Positions 47,373 to 57,727 of a DNA stretch of 64,000 nt are shown one piece after another. A program made the position numbers and the translations under genes. The DNA comes from Posidoniimonas corsicana (lineage in GTDB: Bacteria > Planctomycetota > Planctomycetia > Pirellulales > Lacipirellulaceae), in NCBI RefSeq assembly GCF_007859765.1, contig NZ_SIHJ01000001.1:2233311-2297310 (forward strand). Reading direction: 5' to 3'. The notes under the pieces are model-generated. The model was not told the origin of the DNA. It did not search any database and saw only the letters and a program-made list of their open reading frames with translations. Every line of letters begins with the position of its first letter. Position 1 is the first letter of the stretch.

Positions 47373-47822
47373 ATGCAGATCTCGGTAAACAACTCGCAGG
47401 CCACGCTCGCCGTCAACGAGCAGATGCTGATCGACGCCGCGTCGGACGTGCTTTCGGAGGCCGACCTGACGGACGGCACGCTCAGCATCGCGGTCGTGGA
47501 CGACGAGCAGATCCACAAGCTCAACCGCGAGTTCCTCGACCACGACTACCCCACCGACGTGCTGAGCTTCGACCTCGGTGACGCGGGCCGGTTCGAGGGC
47601 GAGGTGATCGTCAGCGCCGACACGGCGGCCGCGAACGCGCAGGAGTATGGCGTGCCGGCGGCGCAGGAGTTGCTGCTCTACGTGATCCACGGCACGCTGC
47701 ACCTGGTCGGCTACAACGACAAGTCCGACGAGGAGGCGGCCGAGATGCGCCGGGCCGAGCAGCTCCGCCTGCAGCGGTACTTCCCGGGCGGGCGCCCCGC
47801 CACTCCCCCAGGAGACCGATAG
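47373..47822 (+). CDS. ybeY: Endoribonuclease YbeY with altered zinc motif
   Basis: The 149-aa protein matters for 16S rRNA 3'-end maturation and ribosome quality control. LSIAVVDDEQIHKLNREFLD near 37 and DHDYPTDVLSFDLGD near 57 are the family blocks, followed by YVIHGTLHLVGYND near 110. The usual metal motif HGxLHLxGYDH has its last two residues changed to ND here, so the third metal ligand would be Asp rather than His. It lies 9 bp after the HD phosphohydrolase gene and 2 bp before the CorC-type gene. Confidence 0.93.
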   Translation: MQISVNNSQATLAVNEQMLIDAASDVLSEADLTDGTLSIAVVDDEQIHKLNREFLDHDYPTDVLSFDLGDAGRFEGEVIVSADTAAANAQEYGVPAAQELLLYVIHGTLHLVGYNDKSDEEAAEMRRAEQLRLQRYFPGGRPATPPGDR

Positions 47823-47824
47823 CC

Positions 47825-49141
47825 GTGTCCCCCGACGCCCTGCTGTGGCTCGCCATCGCGTCCGCCGCGCTCAGCTGCCTGACCGCCATCGGGGCGCGCA
47901 CGCTGCGCGAGTTCTCGCGGCACGACCTGCAGGAGCTCTGCCAGCAGACCGACCGGCTCGACCGCTTCAGCGAGGTGCTCAAGATCCACGACCGCAGCGC
48001 CCTGGCGGCCGAGATCCTGACCGTGATCAGCTCGGCGGTGTTCGTGGCGTCCGCCTCGTTGTGGGCGCTGTTCACCTGGGGCGGCGAGGTGCTGGCCGAC
48101 TCGGAGGTCACCCCCAGCTGGGGCGTGGTGGCCGTTGGCGCGGCGGCTCTGGGGATGGCGTTTATCCCGCTGCGCATGCTGCTGCCGTGGTCCGTTTCGC
48201 GGCTGTGCGCGTCGTCGTTCCTGTACTACACCTGGCCGATCTGGAAGGCCGTGGCATGGCTGATGACCCCCCTGCTGTGGGCGGCCCACGTGTTCGACAC
48301 CACCCTGCACCGCATGGTCGGGCAGACCCCCATCACCCTCGACAGTGAGACCATCGAGGAAGAGATCCGCACGATCGTCTCCGAGGGGCACCGCGAGGGC
48401 CTGCTGGAGGAGGACGCCCGCGGCATGATCGAGGGCGTGATCGAGCTCGGCGACGCCGACGTCGCGCACGTCATGACGCCCCGCACCGACATGCACATGC
48501 TGCAGGCGGACACGTCGTGGGAGGATATCCTGGACGACGTGATCAAGATGGGCCACACCCGCATCCCGGTCTACGGCGCCAACCGCGACGACATCCTCGG
48601 CGTGCTGTACGTAAAGGACCTGCTGCCGGAGCTCGCCAAGCCGGGCGCCGAGCCCCGCGCCCCGCTGGCCGAGCTGGTCCGCAAGCCGGTGTTCGTCCCC
48701 GAGACCAAGGCCGTCGACGACCTGCTGGAGATGTTCCAGCAGATGCGGACGCACATCGCCATCGTGCTGGACGAGTACGGCGGCGTGGCGGGGCTGGTCA
48801 CCATCGAGGACGTGCTGGAGGAGATCGTCGGCGAGATCGTCGACGAGTACGACCCCGAGGTCGAGCAGGAGGTCCAGCGCATCAACGACGACGTCTGCGA
48901 GGCGATCGGCAGGGCCCACGTCGACGAGATCAACGAGCTGATGGGCTTCGACCTGCCGGAGGACCAGGACTTCGACACCATCGGCGGGTTTGTCTTCTCC
49001 GAGCTGGGGCGGGTCCCCGTGCCGGGCGAGACCTTCGTCTGGGAGGAGCAGATCCACCTGACCGTCGTCGACGCCAGCAAACGCCGGGTCGAGCGGGTCC
49101 GCGTCGAACGGCTGCAGAACGCCGCCGCCGAGAGCGCCTAA
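47825..49141 (+). CDS. CNNM/CorC-type hemolysin family membrane protein
   Basis: The 438-aa protein has three or four N-terminal membrane segments (DUF21/CNNM-like, about residues 3-20, 58-80, 95-115 and 125-150), a CBS pair (MTPRTDMHMLQADTSWEDIL near 220 and ILGVLYVKDLLPELAKPG; MRTHIAIVLDEYGGVAGLVT near 307) and a CorC_HlyC transporter-associated domain at 350-430. Such proteins are linked to Mg or Co efflux or sensing. The start is GTG at 47825. It ends the phoH-pgpH-ybeY cluster. Confidence 0.9.
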   Translation: MSPDALLWLAIASAALSCLTAIGARTLREFSRHDLQELCQQTDRLDRFSEVLKIHDRSALAAEILTVISSAVFVASASLWALFTWGGEVLADSEVTPSWGVVAVGAAALGMAFIPLRMLLPWSVSRLCASSFLYYTWPIWKAVAWLMTPLLWAAHVFDTTLHRMVGQTPITLDSETIEEEIRTIVSEGHREGLLEEDARGMIEGVIELGDADVAHVMTPRTDMHMLQADTSWEDILDDVIKMGHTRIPVYGANRDDILGVLYVKDLLPELAKPGAEPRAPLAELVRKPVFVPETKAVDDLLEMFQQMRTHIAIVLDEYGGVAGLVTIEDVLEEIVGEIVDEYDPEVEQEVQRINDDVCEAIGRAHVDEINELMGFDLPEDQDFDTIGGFVFSELGRVPVPGETFVWEEQIHLTVVDASKRRVERVRVERLQNAAAESA

Positions 49142-49248
49142 CCGCCGCCCGCCGCGCTCAACCTTGCGGGCCCGCGGGACCGCCATCAAACTAGCGGTTC
49201 TCCCCTCCGCCCGCATCCAACCACTTCTTACCTCACGCCCCCGACACG

Positions 49249-50223
49249 ATGTCTCAAATCAAGCGTATCCTGGTCACCGGCGGCGCCGGCTTCCTCGGCT
49301 CCCACATCTGCGAGCGGCTCGTAGCCGACGGCCACGACGTCATCTGCCTGGACAACTTCTTCACCAGCCAGAAGAGCAACGTCACGCACCTGCTGGACCA
49401 CTCGAACTTTGAGCTCATCCGGCACGACATCACCCACGACATCTACCTCGAGGTCGACGAGATCTACAACCTGGCCTGCCCCGCCGCGCCCGGGCACTAT
49501 CAGTACAACCCGATCAAGACGATGAAGACGTCCGTCATGGGCGCCATCAACCTGCTGGGCATGGCCAAACGCTGCAACGCCAAGATCCTGCAGGCGTCCA
49601 CCAGCGAGGTCTACGGCGACCCCGAGGTGCACCCCCAGCCCGAGAGCTACCGCGGCGCCGTGAACCCCATCGGCACCCGCGCCTGCTACGACGAGGGCAA
49701 GCGCGCCGCCGAGACGCTGTTCATGGACTACCACCGATCAAACAAAGTGAACATCCGAGTGGTGCGGATCTTCAATACTTACGGCCCCCGCATGCACCCG
49801 TACGATGGCCGGGTGGTCTCGAACTTCATCCGCCAGGCCCTACACGGCGAGGACATTACGATCTTCGGCGAGGGCAACCAGACCCGCTCGTTCTGCTACC
49901 GCGACGACCTGGTCGAGGGCATCATCCGCATGATGAACGGCCCGGACGACTTCATCGGGCCGGTGAACATCGGCAACCCGGGAGAGTTCACCATCCGCGA
50001 ACTGGCCGAGCAGGTCGTCGAGCTGACCGGCTCGAAGTCTAAGTTCGTCACCAAGCCGCTCCCCTCCGATGACCCCACCCAGCGCCAGCCGGACATCACG
50101 CTCGCCAAGGAGAAGCTCGGCTGGGAGCCCAAGATTGCGCTCCGCGAGGGCCTGACCAAGACGATTGAGTGGTTCCAATCGGTTGACCTCGACGACTTCC
50201 GCGCCCCGACGCCTAACTATTGA
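49249..50223 (+). CDS. UDP-glucuronate decarboxylase (UDP-xylose synthase-like), SDR family
   Basis: The 324-aa enzyme has the NAD-binding Rossmann start [20 protein letters not shown] (residues 5-24), the catalytic [11 protein letters not shown] near 120 and [13 protein letters not shown] near 145 (Tyr-x-x-x-Lys), and [20 protein letters not shown] near 172. This is the UXS branch that converts UDP-glucuronate to UDP-xylose or UDP-4-keto-pentose. It is likely used for surface polysaccharide. A gap of 107 bp to the CorC-type gene suggests its own promoter. dTDP-glucose dehydratase-like activity is less likely. Confidence 0.9.
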   Translation: MSQIKRILVTGGAGFLGSHICERLVADGHDVICLDNFFTSQKSNVTHLLDHSNFELIRHDITHDIYLEVDEIYNLACPAAPGHYQYNPIKTMKTSVMGAINLLGMAKRCNAKILQASTSEVYGDPEVHPQPESYRGAVNPIGTRACYDEGKRAAETLFMDYHRSNKVNIRVVRIFNTYGPRMHPYDGRVVSNFIRQALHGEDITIFGEGNQTRSFCYRDDLVEGIIRMMNGPDDFIGPVNIGNPGEFTIRELAEQVVELTGSKSKFVTKPLPSDDPTQRQPDITLAKEKLGWEPKIALREGLTKTIEWFQSVDLDDFRAPTPNY

Positions 50224-50661
50224 TTGGCGGCTACGCCCCAGGCGCCCCTCGCTCCCTTCACGAACCGAGCATCGGTTTTAAGTAGCGAGATCGGCCCTCC
50301 TCTTGAGCATTGAACCGCGCTTCCTGCTTCGCAGCCGTGGCGATGCGAGGTTCGCTGGCGTCAGGCGTCGCGGATCCTACCCGCTGCTGCGCGCCCGACG
50401 CGCGATGTTCTTCCGCGAATGTGGCAAGTTGCTGGGGTCGCGCGTTCTTAACCTGCGGGGGCATTCCGACCGGCAGAACCACTGGAATCTTATTAGCCGG
50501 CGGAGTCCCGGGATCGAGGCGAGCACCCCGAGAGATTTGCCTATGAGTTCGTTGAACGGTAAACCGCGGTGAGGTAGGCTTTCCGAGTGCTTGGCATTTC
50601 ACCGGCCAACGCCCACCCATGAAGGCAGTTTGTGTGGATTCACTTTACGAAGGAGGCAGTT
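50224..50661. other. 438-bp intergenic region, no supported gene
   Basis: The gap precedes the sulfatase gene. A 120-codon minus-strand frame (50620 to 50258) has weak third-position GC bias and no family. AAGGAGG sits immediately before the GTG chosen as the sulfatase start. No strong repeat was seen. Confidence 0.5.
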
Positions 50662-52305
<1,644 letters not shown>

Positions 52306-52341
52306 CCGCCAGTTGAGAGTCGACCCATAACGCGTCCGTCA

Positions 52342-52373
52342 GCGGCGGGCCCCTGCCAGCAGGGGCCCGCCGC
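52342..52373 (+). terminator. Rho-independent terminator after the sulfatase gene
   Basis: GCGGCGGGCCCCTG (52342-52355) pairs with CAGGGGCCCGCCGC (52360-52373) around a 4-nt loop, followed by GTTTC. It lies 36 bp after the sulfatase stop and before the HAD gene. The T-tract is short, but the 14-bp stem is perfect. Confidence 0.75.
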
Positions 52374-52439
52374 GTTTCAACCTGCCGTGGCCAATCGCGG
52401 TTTTTTTCCGCCCGACCCATCCGGAGCCCGAACGTCGCC

Positions 52440-53459
52440 ATGAGAACCCACGCCCGTATCTGTCTTGTGCTGGCGGCCTTGTCTGCCTCTGCCGGGTGGC
52501 GCCAAGCCCTGGCAACCGGTCCCGCCCCCCTGCCCTCCTGGAACGAGGGGCCGGCCAAGTCGGCCATTCTCCAGTTTGTCGGCAAGGTGACCGACGAGAC
52601 CTCGCCCGACTTCGTGCCAGTCAAAGACCGCATCGCCACCTTCGACAACGACGGCACCCTGTGGGTCGAGCAGCCGATGTACACGCAGCTCGTCTTCGCC
52701 CTCGACCGGATTAAGGCGCTCGCGCCCGACCACCCCGAGTGGAAGACCACGCAGCCGTTCAAGGCCGTGCTGGAGGGCGACCTCGCCGCGCTGAAGACCG
52801 ACGCCAAGCAATCGCTGCTGGAGATCATCGCCGCGACCCACGCCGGCATGACCAGCGAGGAGTTCGCGCAGACCGCCAGCGACTGGATCGCACAGGCCAA
52901 GCACCCGCGGTTCAAGCGGGTCTACACCGAGTGCGTCTACCAGCCGCAGCTCGAGCTGCTGGAGTACCTGCGTTCCAGCGGGTTCAAGACCTTCATCGTG
53001 TCGGGCGGCGGCATTGAATTCATGCGCCCTTGGACCGAACGGGTGTACGGCATCGCCCCGCCGCAGGTGGTTGGCTCGAGCGTGGCGACCAAGTTTGAAA
53101 TGAAGGACGGGCGGCCCGTTGTCATGCGGCTGCCGGAGATCAACTTTGTCGACGACAAGGCCGGCAAGCCGGTCGGCATCAACCAGCACATCGGCCAGCG
53201 GCCGATCCTGGCGTTCGGCAACTCCAGCGGCGACCGCGAGATGCTGCAGTACGCCACCGGCGGCGACCGCCCCGGCCTGGGCCTCTTGGTCTACCACAAC
53301 GACGCCGAACGCGAGTACGCCTACGGCCCGGCCGGCGGCCTGCCCGACTCCAAGATCGGCACGTTCCCCCAGGAGCTGATGGACGAGGCGGAGAAGAACG
53401 GCTGGGTGGTCGTCGGGATGAAGGACGCGTGGTCGCGGGTCTTCCCGGCCGAGCGGTAG
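52440..53459 (+). CDS. Exported HAD-superfamily phosphatase
   Basis: The 339-aa protein has a signal peptide (MRTHARICLVLAALSASAGW) and the HAD motif I RIATFDNDGTLWVEQPMYTQ near 62. Motif II is likely TFIVSGGGIEFMRPWTERVY near 185, and motif IV near LAFGNSSGDREMLQYATGGD around 258. This pattern fits a periplasmic HAD phosphatase; the substrate is not visible. It follows the sulfatase terminator and should have its own promoter. It lies 56 bp before the APC permease start. Confidence 0.85.
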   Translation: MRTHARICLVLAALSASAGWRQALATGPAPLPSWNEGPAKSAILQFVGKVTDETSPDFVPVKDRIATFDNDGTLWVEQPMYTQLVFALDRIKALAPDHPEWKTTQPFKAVLEGDLAALKTDAKQSLLEIIAATHAGMTSEEFAQTASDWIAQAKHPRFKRVYTECVYQPQLELLEYLRSSGFKTFIVSGGGIEFMRPWTERVYGIAPPQVVGSSVATKFEMKDGRPVVMRLPEINFVDDKAGKPVGINQHIGQRPILAFGNSSGDREMLQYATGGDRPGLGLLVYHNDAEREYAYGPAGGLPDSKIGTFPQELMDEAEKNGWVVVGMKDAWSRVFPAER

Positions 53460-53515
53460 GCGTCTCGGTGCGGGCGCAGTCCAGCACGCGGTTGTCGGAA
53501 TAGTTGGGGCATCGG

Positions 53516-54826
53516 ATGAGTGACGGGTCCGGCAAGCTCGGCACGCTCTCGACGCTGTCGATCGGCATCGGCGGCATGGTGGGCGGCGGCATCTTCGCCA
53601 CCACCGGGCTCGCCGTGCAGCTCACCAAGGGCGCGGTCCCGCTGGCGTTCGTGGCGGCCGGGGTGGTGGCGCTCCTGACCAGCTACTCGTACCTCAAGCT
53701 CTCTGTCGCGTTCCCCGGCGAGGGCGGGACGGTGGAGTTCCTCAACCGCGGCTTCGGGACCGGCGTGCTGACCGGCGCGTCGAACATCCTGCTCTGCTTC
53801 AGCTACATGGTGCTGGTGGCGATCTACGCGTACGCGCTGGGCAGCTACGGCGCCAGCTTCTTCCCGGCCGACGAAGCCGGTTTGTGGCGGCGGGTGATTG
53901 CCAGCGGCGCGCTGGTGGCGCTGACGGCCGCGAACGTGCTGGGAGGATCGGTGGTCATCCGGTCGGAGAACGCGCTCAACCTGGCGAAGATGGTCCTGCT
54001 GTTGTTGCTGGTCGCGGTCGGCCTGGCCACGCCTATGGCGTGGGAACGGCTGGCGCCGGAGAACTACGTGCCTCCGCTGTCGGTCGTCTCGGGGGCGATG
54101 GTCGTGTTCTTCAACTACGAGGGCTTCGAGCTGATCGCCAACGCGTCGGGCGAGGTGCGGGACCGCCGCCGGTCGCTGCCGATCGCGTACCTGGGCGGCG
54201 TGGCCGCGGCGATCGTGTTCTACGTGCTCATCGTCGCCGTGACGGTTGGCCACCTGCCGTACGCCGAGGCCGCCGCAGCCGGCGACCACGCGCTGGCGGC
54301 CGTGGCCGAGAAGATCATGGGCCCAACCGGGCACGCGTTGATCGCCCTGGCCGCCGTGCTGGCGTGCGGGTCGGCTATCAACGCCACGCTGTACAGCGCC
54401 GGCCGGCTGACCTACACGGTCGCCCGGTCGGGCGAGCTGCCGCAGGAGTTTGAACGCCAGATCCGCGGACTTCCATTGGAGGGCACGTTCCTGCTTGCGG
54501 TGGTAGGGCTGTTGCTGGCGAACCTCGTCCCGCTGGACGCGATCGCCACGATGGGCAGCGCGGGGTTCCTGTTCATCTTCCTGGCGGTGAACGTCGCGAG
54601 CGTGCGGCTGGCGGGCCAGACCGGCGCGCGGCGGTGGGTGTCAATGCTGGGTGCGGCGAGCTGCGCGGCGGCGCTGGCGCTGATGTGCGTCCAGATCGAG
54701 CAGGGTCCCCACAGCCTGCGGCAGCTGGCGATCCTGGGCGGCCTGGTCGCGGCGGCGCTCTTGATCGAGGTGCTCTACCGGTGGTGGACCGGGCGCACGA
54801 TCCACGTCCACCACTCGAAGCCCTAG
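53516..54826 (+). CDS. APC-family amino acid permease
   Basis: The 436-aa protein has about twelve membrane segments. The start LSTLSIGIGGMVGGGIFATTG is the APC-family TM1 substrate-binding motif, and VFFNYEGFELIANASGEVRD near 202 matches the TM6-region pattern. It would take up an amino acid with a proton or exchange it; which one cannot be told. The ATG at 53516 follows a weak GGGGC. It ends 26 bp from the convergent VanZ-like gene. Confidence 0.87.
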   Translation: MSDGSGKLGTLSTLSIGIGGMVGGGIFATTGLAVQLTKGAVPLAFVAAGVVALLTSYSYLKLSVAFPGEGGTVEFLNRGFGTGVLTGASNILLCFSYMVLVAIYAYALGSYGASFFPADEAGLWRRVIASGALVALTAANVLGGSVVIRSENALNLAKMVLLLLLVAVGLATPMAWERLAPENYVPPLSVVSGAMVVFFNYEGFELIANASGEVRDRRRSLPIAYLGGVAAAIVFYVLIVAVTVGHLPYAEAAAAGDHALAAVAEKIMGPTGHALIALAAVLACGSAINATLYSAGRLTYTVARSGELPQEFERQIRGLPLEGTFLLAVVGLLLANLVPLDAIATMGSAGFLFIFLAVNVASVRLAGQTGARRWVSMLGAASCAAALALMCVQIEQGPHSLRQLAILGGLVAAALLIEVLYRWWTGRTIHVHHSKP

Positions 54827-54851
54827 CTGAAGGGCGTGACGCCGCCGCGAT

Positions 54852-55259
54852 CTAGGCCTGCTGGGCTTCCGCTGCGGCCCGCCGGATCGAGAGCCACGCC
54901 CAGCTCCCGACCACGGCGCCGACCAGGTCGGCCGCGAGGTCGAGCGGGTCGTACATGCGATTGAAGATCGGCTGGGTGACCTCGTCGAACAGCCCAATCG
55001 CGATGGTGATGAGCGTCGCGACCACAATAGTCACGCCCGGGGACAAGCCGCGGACACGCATCGTCACCAGCGCGGCTGTCAACGCGTACGAGAGCACGTG
55101 GAGGATCTTGTCCGTTCCGTTGACGGGCGCGGCCGCCAGCAGGTCCTGCGGGTAGTGCGTCGCGGAGAACAGGACTAGCAGGTAGACTGCCAGCAGCCAC
55201 GGAGCGTGCTTCTCGAGCGTGGCGACCCAGCGGCGGCGGAGATCGGAGGCGGGCGTCAC
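54852..55259 (-). CDS. VanZ-like family membrane protein
   Basis: The 135-aa protein has four membrane segments. [20 protein letters not shown] near residue 50 and [20 protein letters not shown] followed by [10 protein letters not shown] near 88-112 match the VanZ-like pattern (conserved DK-H and DE-Q-F-D residues). VanZ confers low-level teicoplanin resistance in enterococci; most homologues like this one have no known role. The start is GTG at 55259, in the region just upstream of tadA, which runs the other way. Confidence 0.82.
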   Translation of the reverse strand: MTPASDLRRRWVATLEKHAPWLLAVYLLVLFSATHYPQDLLAAAPVNGTDKILHVLSYALTAALVTMRVRGLSPGVTIVVATLITIAIGLFDEVTQPIFNRMYDPLDLAADLVGAVVGSWAWLSIRRAAAEAQQA

Positions 55260-55326
55260 GATGGTTGGCGTAGCCGGGCTGTCGCGGGGAGCGGTGGCGG
55301 TGGAATCAACAGGGAGAGGCCCGCGC

Positions 55327-55785
55327 GTGCACGAGCAGACCGACGAACACTACCTGCGGGAGGCGTTGCGCCAGGCGGCCGAAGCCGCGGCGGCCGGCGA
55401 GGTCCCGGTGGGAGCGATCATTATAGCAGAGGGCCGCGTGCTGGCAGCGGCCCGCAACGAACGCGAGTCGCTCCGCGATCCCACCGCCCACGCCGAGATG
55501 ATCGCCATCACCCAGGCGGCGCAGGCGCTGAACGCCTGGCGGCTGGAGGGCTGCACGCTGTACGTCACGCTGGAGCCCTGCCCGATGTGCGCCGGCGCGA
55601 TCGTCCAGGCCCGCATCCCCCGCGTGGTCTACGGCGCCGCCGACCCGAAGGCCGGCGCGGTGGACAGCCTGTACCAGATCCTCACCGACGACCGGCTCAA
55701 CCACCGTGTCGAGGTGAGCAGCGGGGTGCTCGCCGCCGAGTGCGGCCAGGTGCTGACAGACTTCTTCCGGGCCCGCCGGAAGTAG
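55327..55785 (+). CDS. tadA: tRNA adenosine(34) deaminase
   Basis: The 152-aa zinc enzyme makes inosine at the wobble position of tRNA-Arg. The zinc site is [12 protein letters not shown] near 53 and [13 protein letters not shown] near 83, and [20 protein letters not shown] near 22 is the family start. GTG at 55327 was chosen because GGGAGAGG lies seven bases upstream; ATG at 55261 would add 22 residues without similarity. It is divergent from the VanZ-like gene. It ends 16 bp from the convergent 3' end of the large CPFC-motif gene. Confidence 0.9.
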   Translation: MHEQTDEHYLREALRQAAEAAAAGEVPVGAIIIAEGRVLAAARNERESLRDPTAHAEMIAITQAAQALNAWRLEGCTLYVTLEPCPMCAGAIVQARIPRVVYGAADPKAGAVDSLYQILTDDRLNHRVEVSSGVLAAECGQVLTDFFRARRK

Positions 55786-55801
55786 CCGCCTGCGGTGGCC
55801 G

Positions 55802-57544
55802 CTACTCCCCGCTGCGGAGGATCACCCAGAACAGACCGAAGCAGAGCACGCCGGCCAGGGTCGGCGCGGCGATCAGCAGCGTGCGGCTCGGGGGATCGGG
55901 CAGCTCCTCCAGGTCCGCCACCGCCTGGGCGGCGGGCTCGGCCGGCGCTTCGTCGGGGACCGGTTCGGTGTCCGCCAGCGCCTTCTCCTCAGCGGCCTTG
56001 CTCTTGGTCACGCCTTCGGCGGGTTCCGCGGGCATGACTTCTTGCAGGTCGTCGGCGTCGGGCTCCGGGGCGGACGGTTCCTTGCTGGGCGCGCCCGCGG
56101 TGAAGGCGGCCGGGTCCGGCAGGTCGTCGCCGTCGGTCTCATCGGTTGCGAGATCCTCGGTCGGCACGTCCTCGGCCAGCACAACCGGCTCGTCGCCCAC
56201 GCTGCTCAGGCCGGTGGGCCGGGCGTCGGCTTCGGCGCCGACTTTGGGGCGGGCCTGGGCGAGAAAACCGAACGCCCGTAGGCTGCGGGCGCGCTTCACG
56301 GCGGCCGGGTCGAGCTCCTCGATCGACGCCAGCGCGGCGTTGGCCCGCTCGGCCAGCTCGCCTTCCTGTTCGGCCGCGACGTCCAGGTACGTGATAATCG
56401 GCTCGCGGACGTACTTTTGAACGCCGGAGTCTTCCTCGCCGGCCTGACGGTACATGTCGGCGAGCCGCTCGAGCACGGACCAGTCCTCCCAGCGGGCCAG
56501 GTCGGGGATCACCTGGTCGGCGAAGTCGGGGTTGTCCAGCAGCAGCCGGGCCGAAGCGATCACGCGGTCCTGCGGCACGAGGTCGGATTCCTCGGCCAGG
56601 AACCTCAGCGCCATCAGCGCCGAGTAGATGTGCGAGTAGTCGGCCGACTTGCCGCCGATCTTGTCGCCCGACAGGAACCGCTCGTCGATCAGGTCGAGTC
56701 CCTCGGGTCCGCGGAGCGTGAGGTAGCAGGCGATCATGGCGTCCAGGCCGAGCTTCTTGCGGCGCTCGTCGAGCCGCACCGCCTCGATCGACAGCGCGCC
56801 GGCCAACGGCCCGCCGGCGACAAACGACGCCGCGGCCGCCGACTCGGCGGCGGGGATCAGCCGCCGCGAGTCCGACACCAGCATCGCTTCCAGGCGGGGG
56901 ATGTCATCGTCGGTCCCGCAGACGCCCAGCATCGTGAAGAACAGCCGGCGGCGGCTCGGGCTCACCGCGGGGTCCTCGATCCACGCCAGCAGCTGCTGGC
57001 GGTTCATCTGGTCCTTGAGCCCTTTGACCACCGGGTAAGGCGCGCGGGCGAACTCGTCGTACGCGTCCTGGGCGAGCATGGTGTCTTCGTGCTGCAGGTA
57101 GTCCTGGAAGAACGCCATCCGCTCGACGCCCGCCTCGGGCAGCGTCTGGAGCCGCTTGATGTACTCCACGGCGGTGTCGGTCAGCTTGAGCGGGATGGCC
57201 CACTCGTACGGCTCGCCCGACCCGCGGATCAGGTACGAGGCGTCTTGGTCGGGCTCGCCAAAGTAGATCGCGTCGATCTCGGTCTGGCCGGCTTGCAGGC
57301 CGTCGCCGAACAACACGTGGTCCACCTTGAAGCCCGCTTTGCCGGCGTCGGGGTCGAGCGGGCCGTTGGCGGCCTCGATCGGCGCGGCCGCGCGGACCAG
57401 CCGAGCGATCACGGCGGCGTCGCTGGCGTCGAGCTCCTCGGTCAGGGTGCTCTGTTCGGCCGAGCAGAACGGGCACGCGCGGGCTGCGCGGTGTGGCGCG
57501 GCCAGCAGGGCGAGGATCAGCAGCAGTGCGGCGAGACGACGCAT
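55802..57544 (-). CDS. CPFC-motif exported protein with C-terminal membrane anchor
   Basis: The 580-aa protein has a signal peptide (LAALLLILALLAAPHRAARA) followed at once by CPFCSAEQSTLTEELDASDA, a redox-like CxxC. A helical, HEAT-like region spans about 150-410 (for example RLEAMLVSDSRRLIPAAESA), then an acidic Ala/Pro-rich linker at 440-550 and a C-terminal membrane segment (LIAAPTLAGVLCFGLFWVIL). No family is recognised. It lies downstream of an ABC permease/ATPase pair on the same strand, which suggests a link to membrane transport, but that is inference. Confidence 0.65.
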   Translation of the reverse strand: MRRLAALLLILALLAAPHRAARACPFCSAEQSTLTEELDASDAAVIARLVRAAAPIEAANGPLDPDAGKAGFKVDHVLFGDGLQAGQTEIDAIYFGEPDQDASYLIRGSGEPYEWAIPLKLTDTAVEYIKRLQTLPEAGVERMAFFQDYLQHEDTMLAQDAYDEFARAPYPVVKGLKDQMNRQQLLAWIEDPAVSPSRRRLFFTMLGVCGTDDDIPRLEAMLVSDSRRLIPAAESAAAASFVAGGPLAGALSIEAVRLDERRKKLGLDAMIACYLTLRGPEGLDLIDERFLSGDKIGGKSADYSHIYSALMALRFLAEESDLVPQDRVIASARLLLDNPDFADQVIPDLARWEDWSVLERLADMYRQAGEEDSGVQKYVREPIITYLDVAAEQEGELAERANAALASIEELDPAAVKRARSLRAFGFLAQARPKVGAEADARPTGLSSVGDEPVVLAEDVPTEDLATDETDGDDLPDPAAFTAGAPSKEPSAPEPDADDLQEVMPAEPAEGVTKSKAAEEKALADTEPVPDEAPAEPAAQAVADLEELPDPPSRTLLIAAPTLAGVLCFGLFWVILRSGE

Positions 57545-57632
57545 GGGGTCACCTGTGTGGGTAGACGCGTTGCTTACAGCGGGCCTTTATTCTACGCGCA
57601 GGGGGAGCCGAACCCCAAGCCGCATCGATCCG

Positions 57633-57652
57633 CCCTCCCCCGTGGGGGAGGG
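57633..57652. repeat. CCCTCCCCC/GGGGGAGGG hairpin, second copy
   Basis: CCCTCCCC (57633-57640) pairs with GGGGAGGG (57645-57652). Outer arms AACCCCAAGCC (57611-57621) and GGCTTGGGTT (57651-57660) pair with one bulge. It resembles the hairpin at 35915-35935 and also lies just past the 3' end of a minus-strand gene. Either a small repeat family or transcription stops. Confidence 0.5.
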
Positions 57653-57727
57653 CTTGGGTTGTCCGCTAGAGTTTGTTTGCCCGTGCCGCTGCTAGGCGGC
57701 TTGCCCCAGCGCGGCGTTGCTCGCCGG

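Noticed and set aside
45033-47702. An 889-codon minus-strand open frame
   Set aside because: It is the shadow of the phosphohydrolase and ybeY genes; composition is His/Arg/Gln/Ala-rich without structure.
50258-50620. A 120-codon minus-strand frame in the gap before the sulfatase
   Set aside because: Third-position GC is well below that of the real genes and no family is recognisable; it might be a remnant but cannot be supported.
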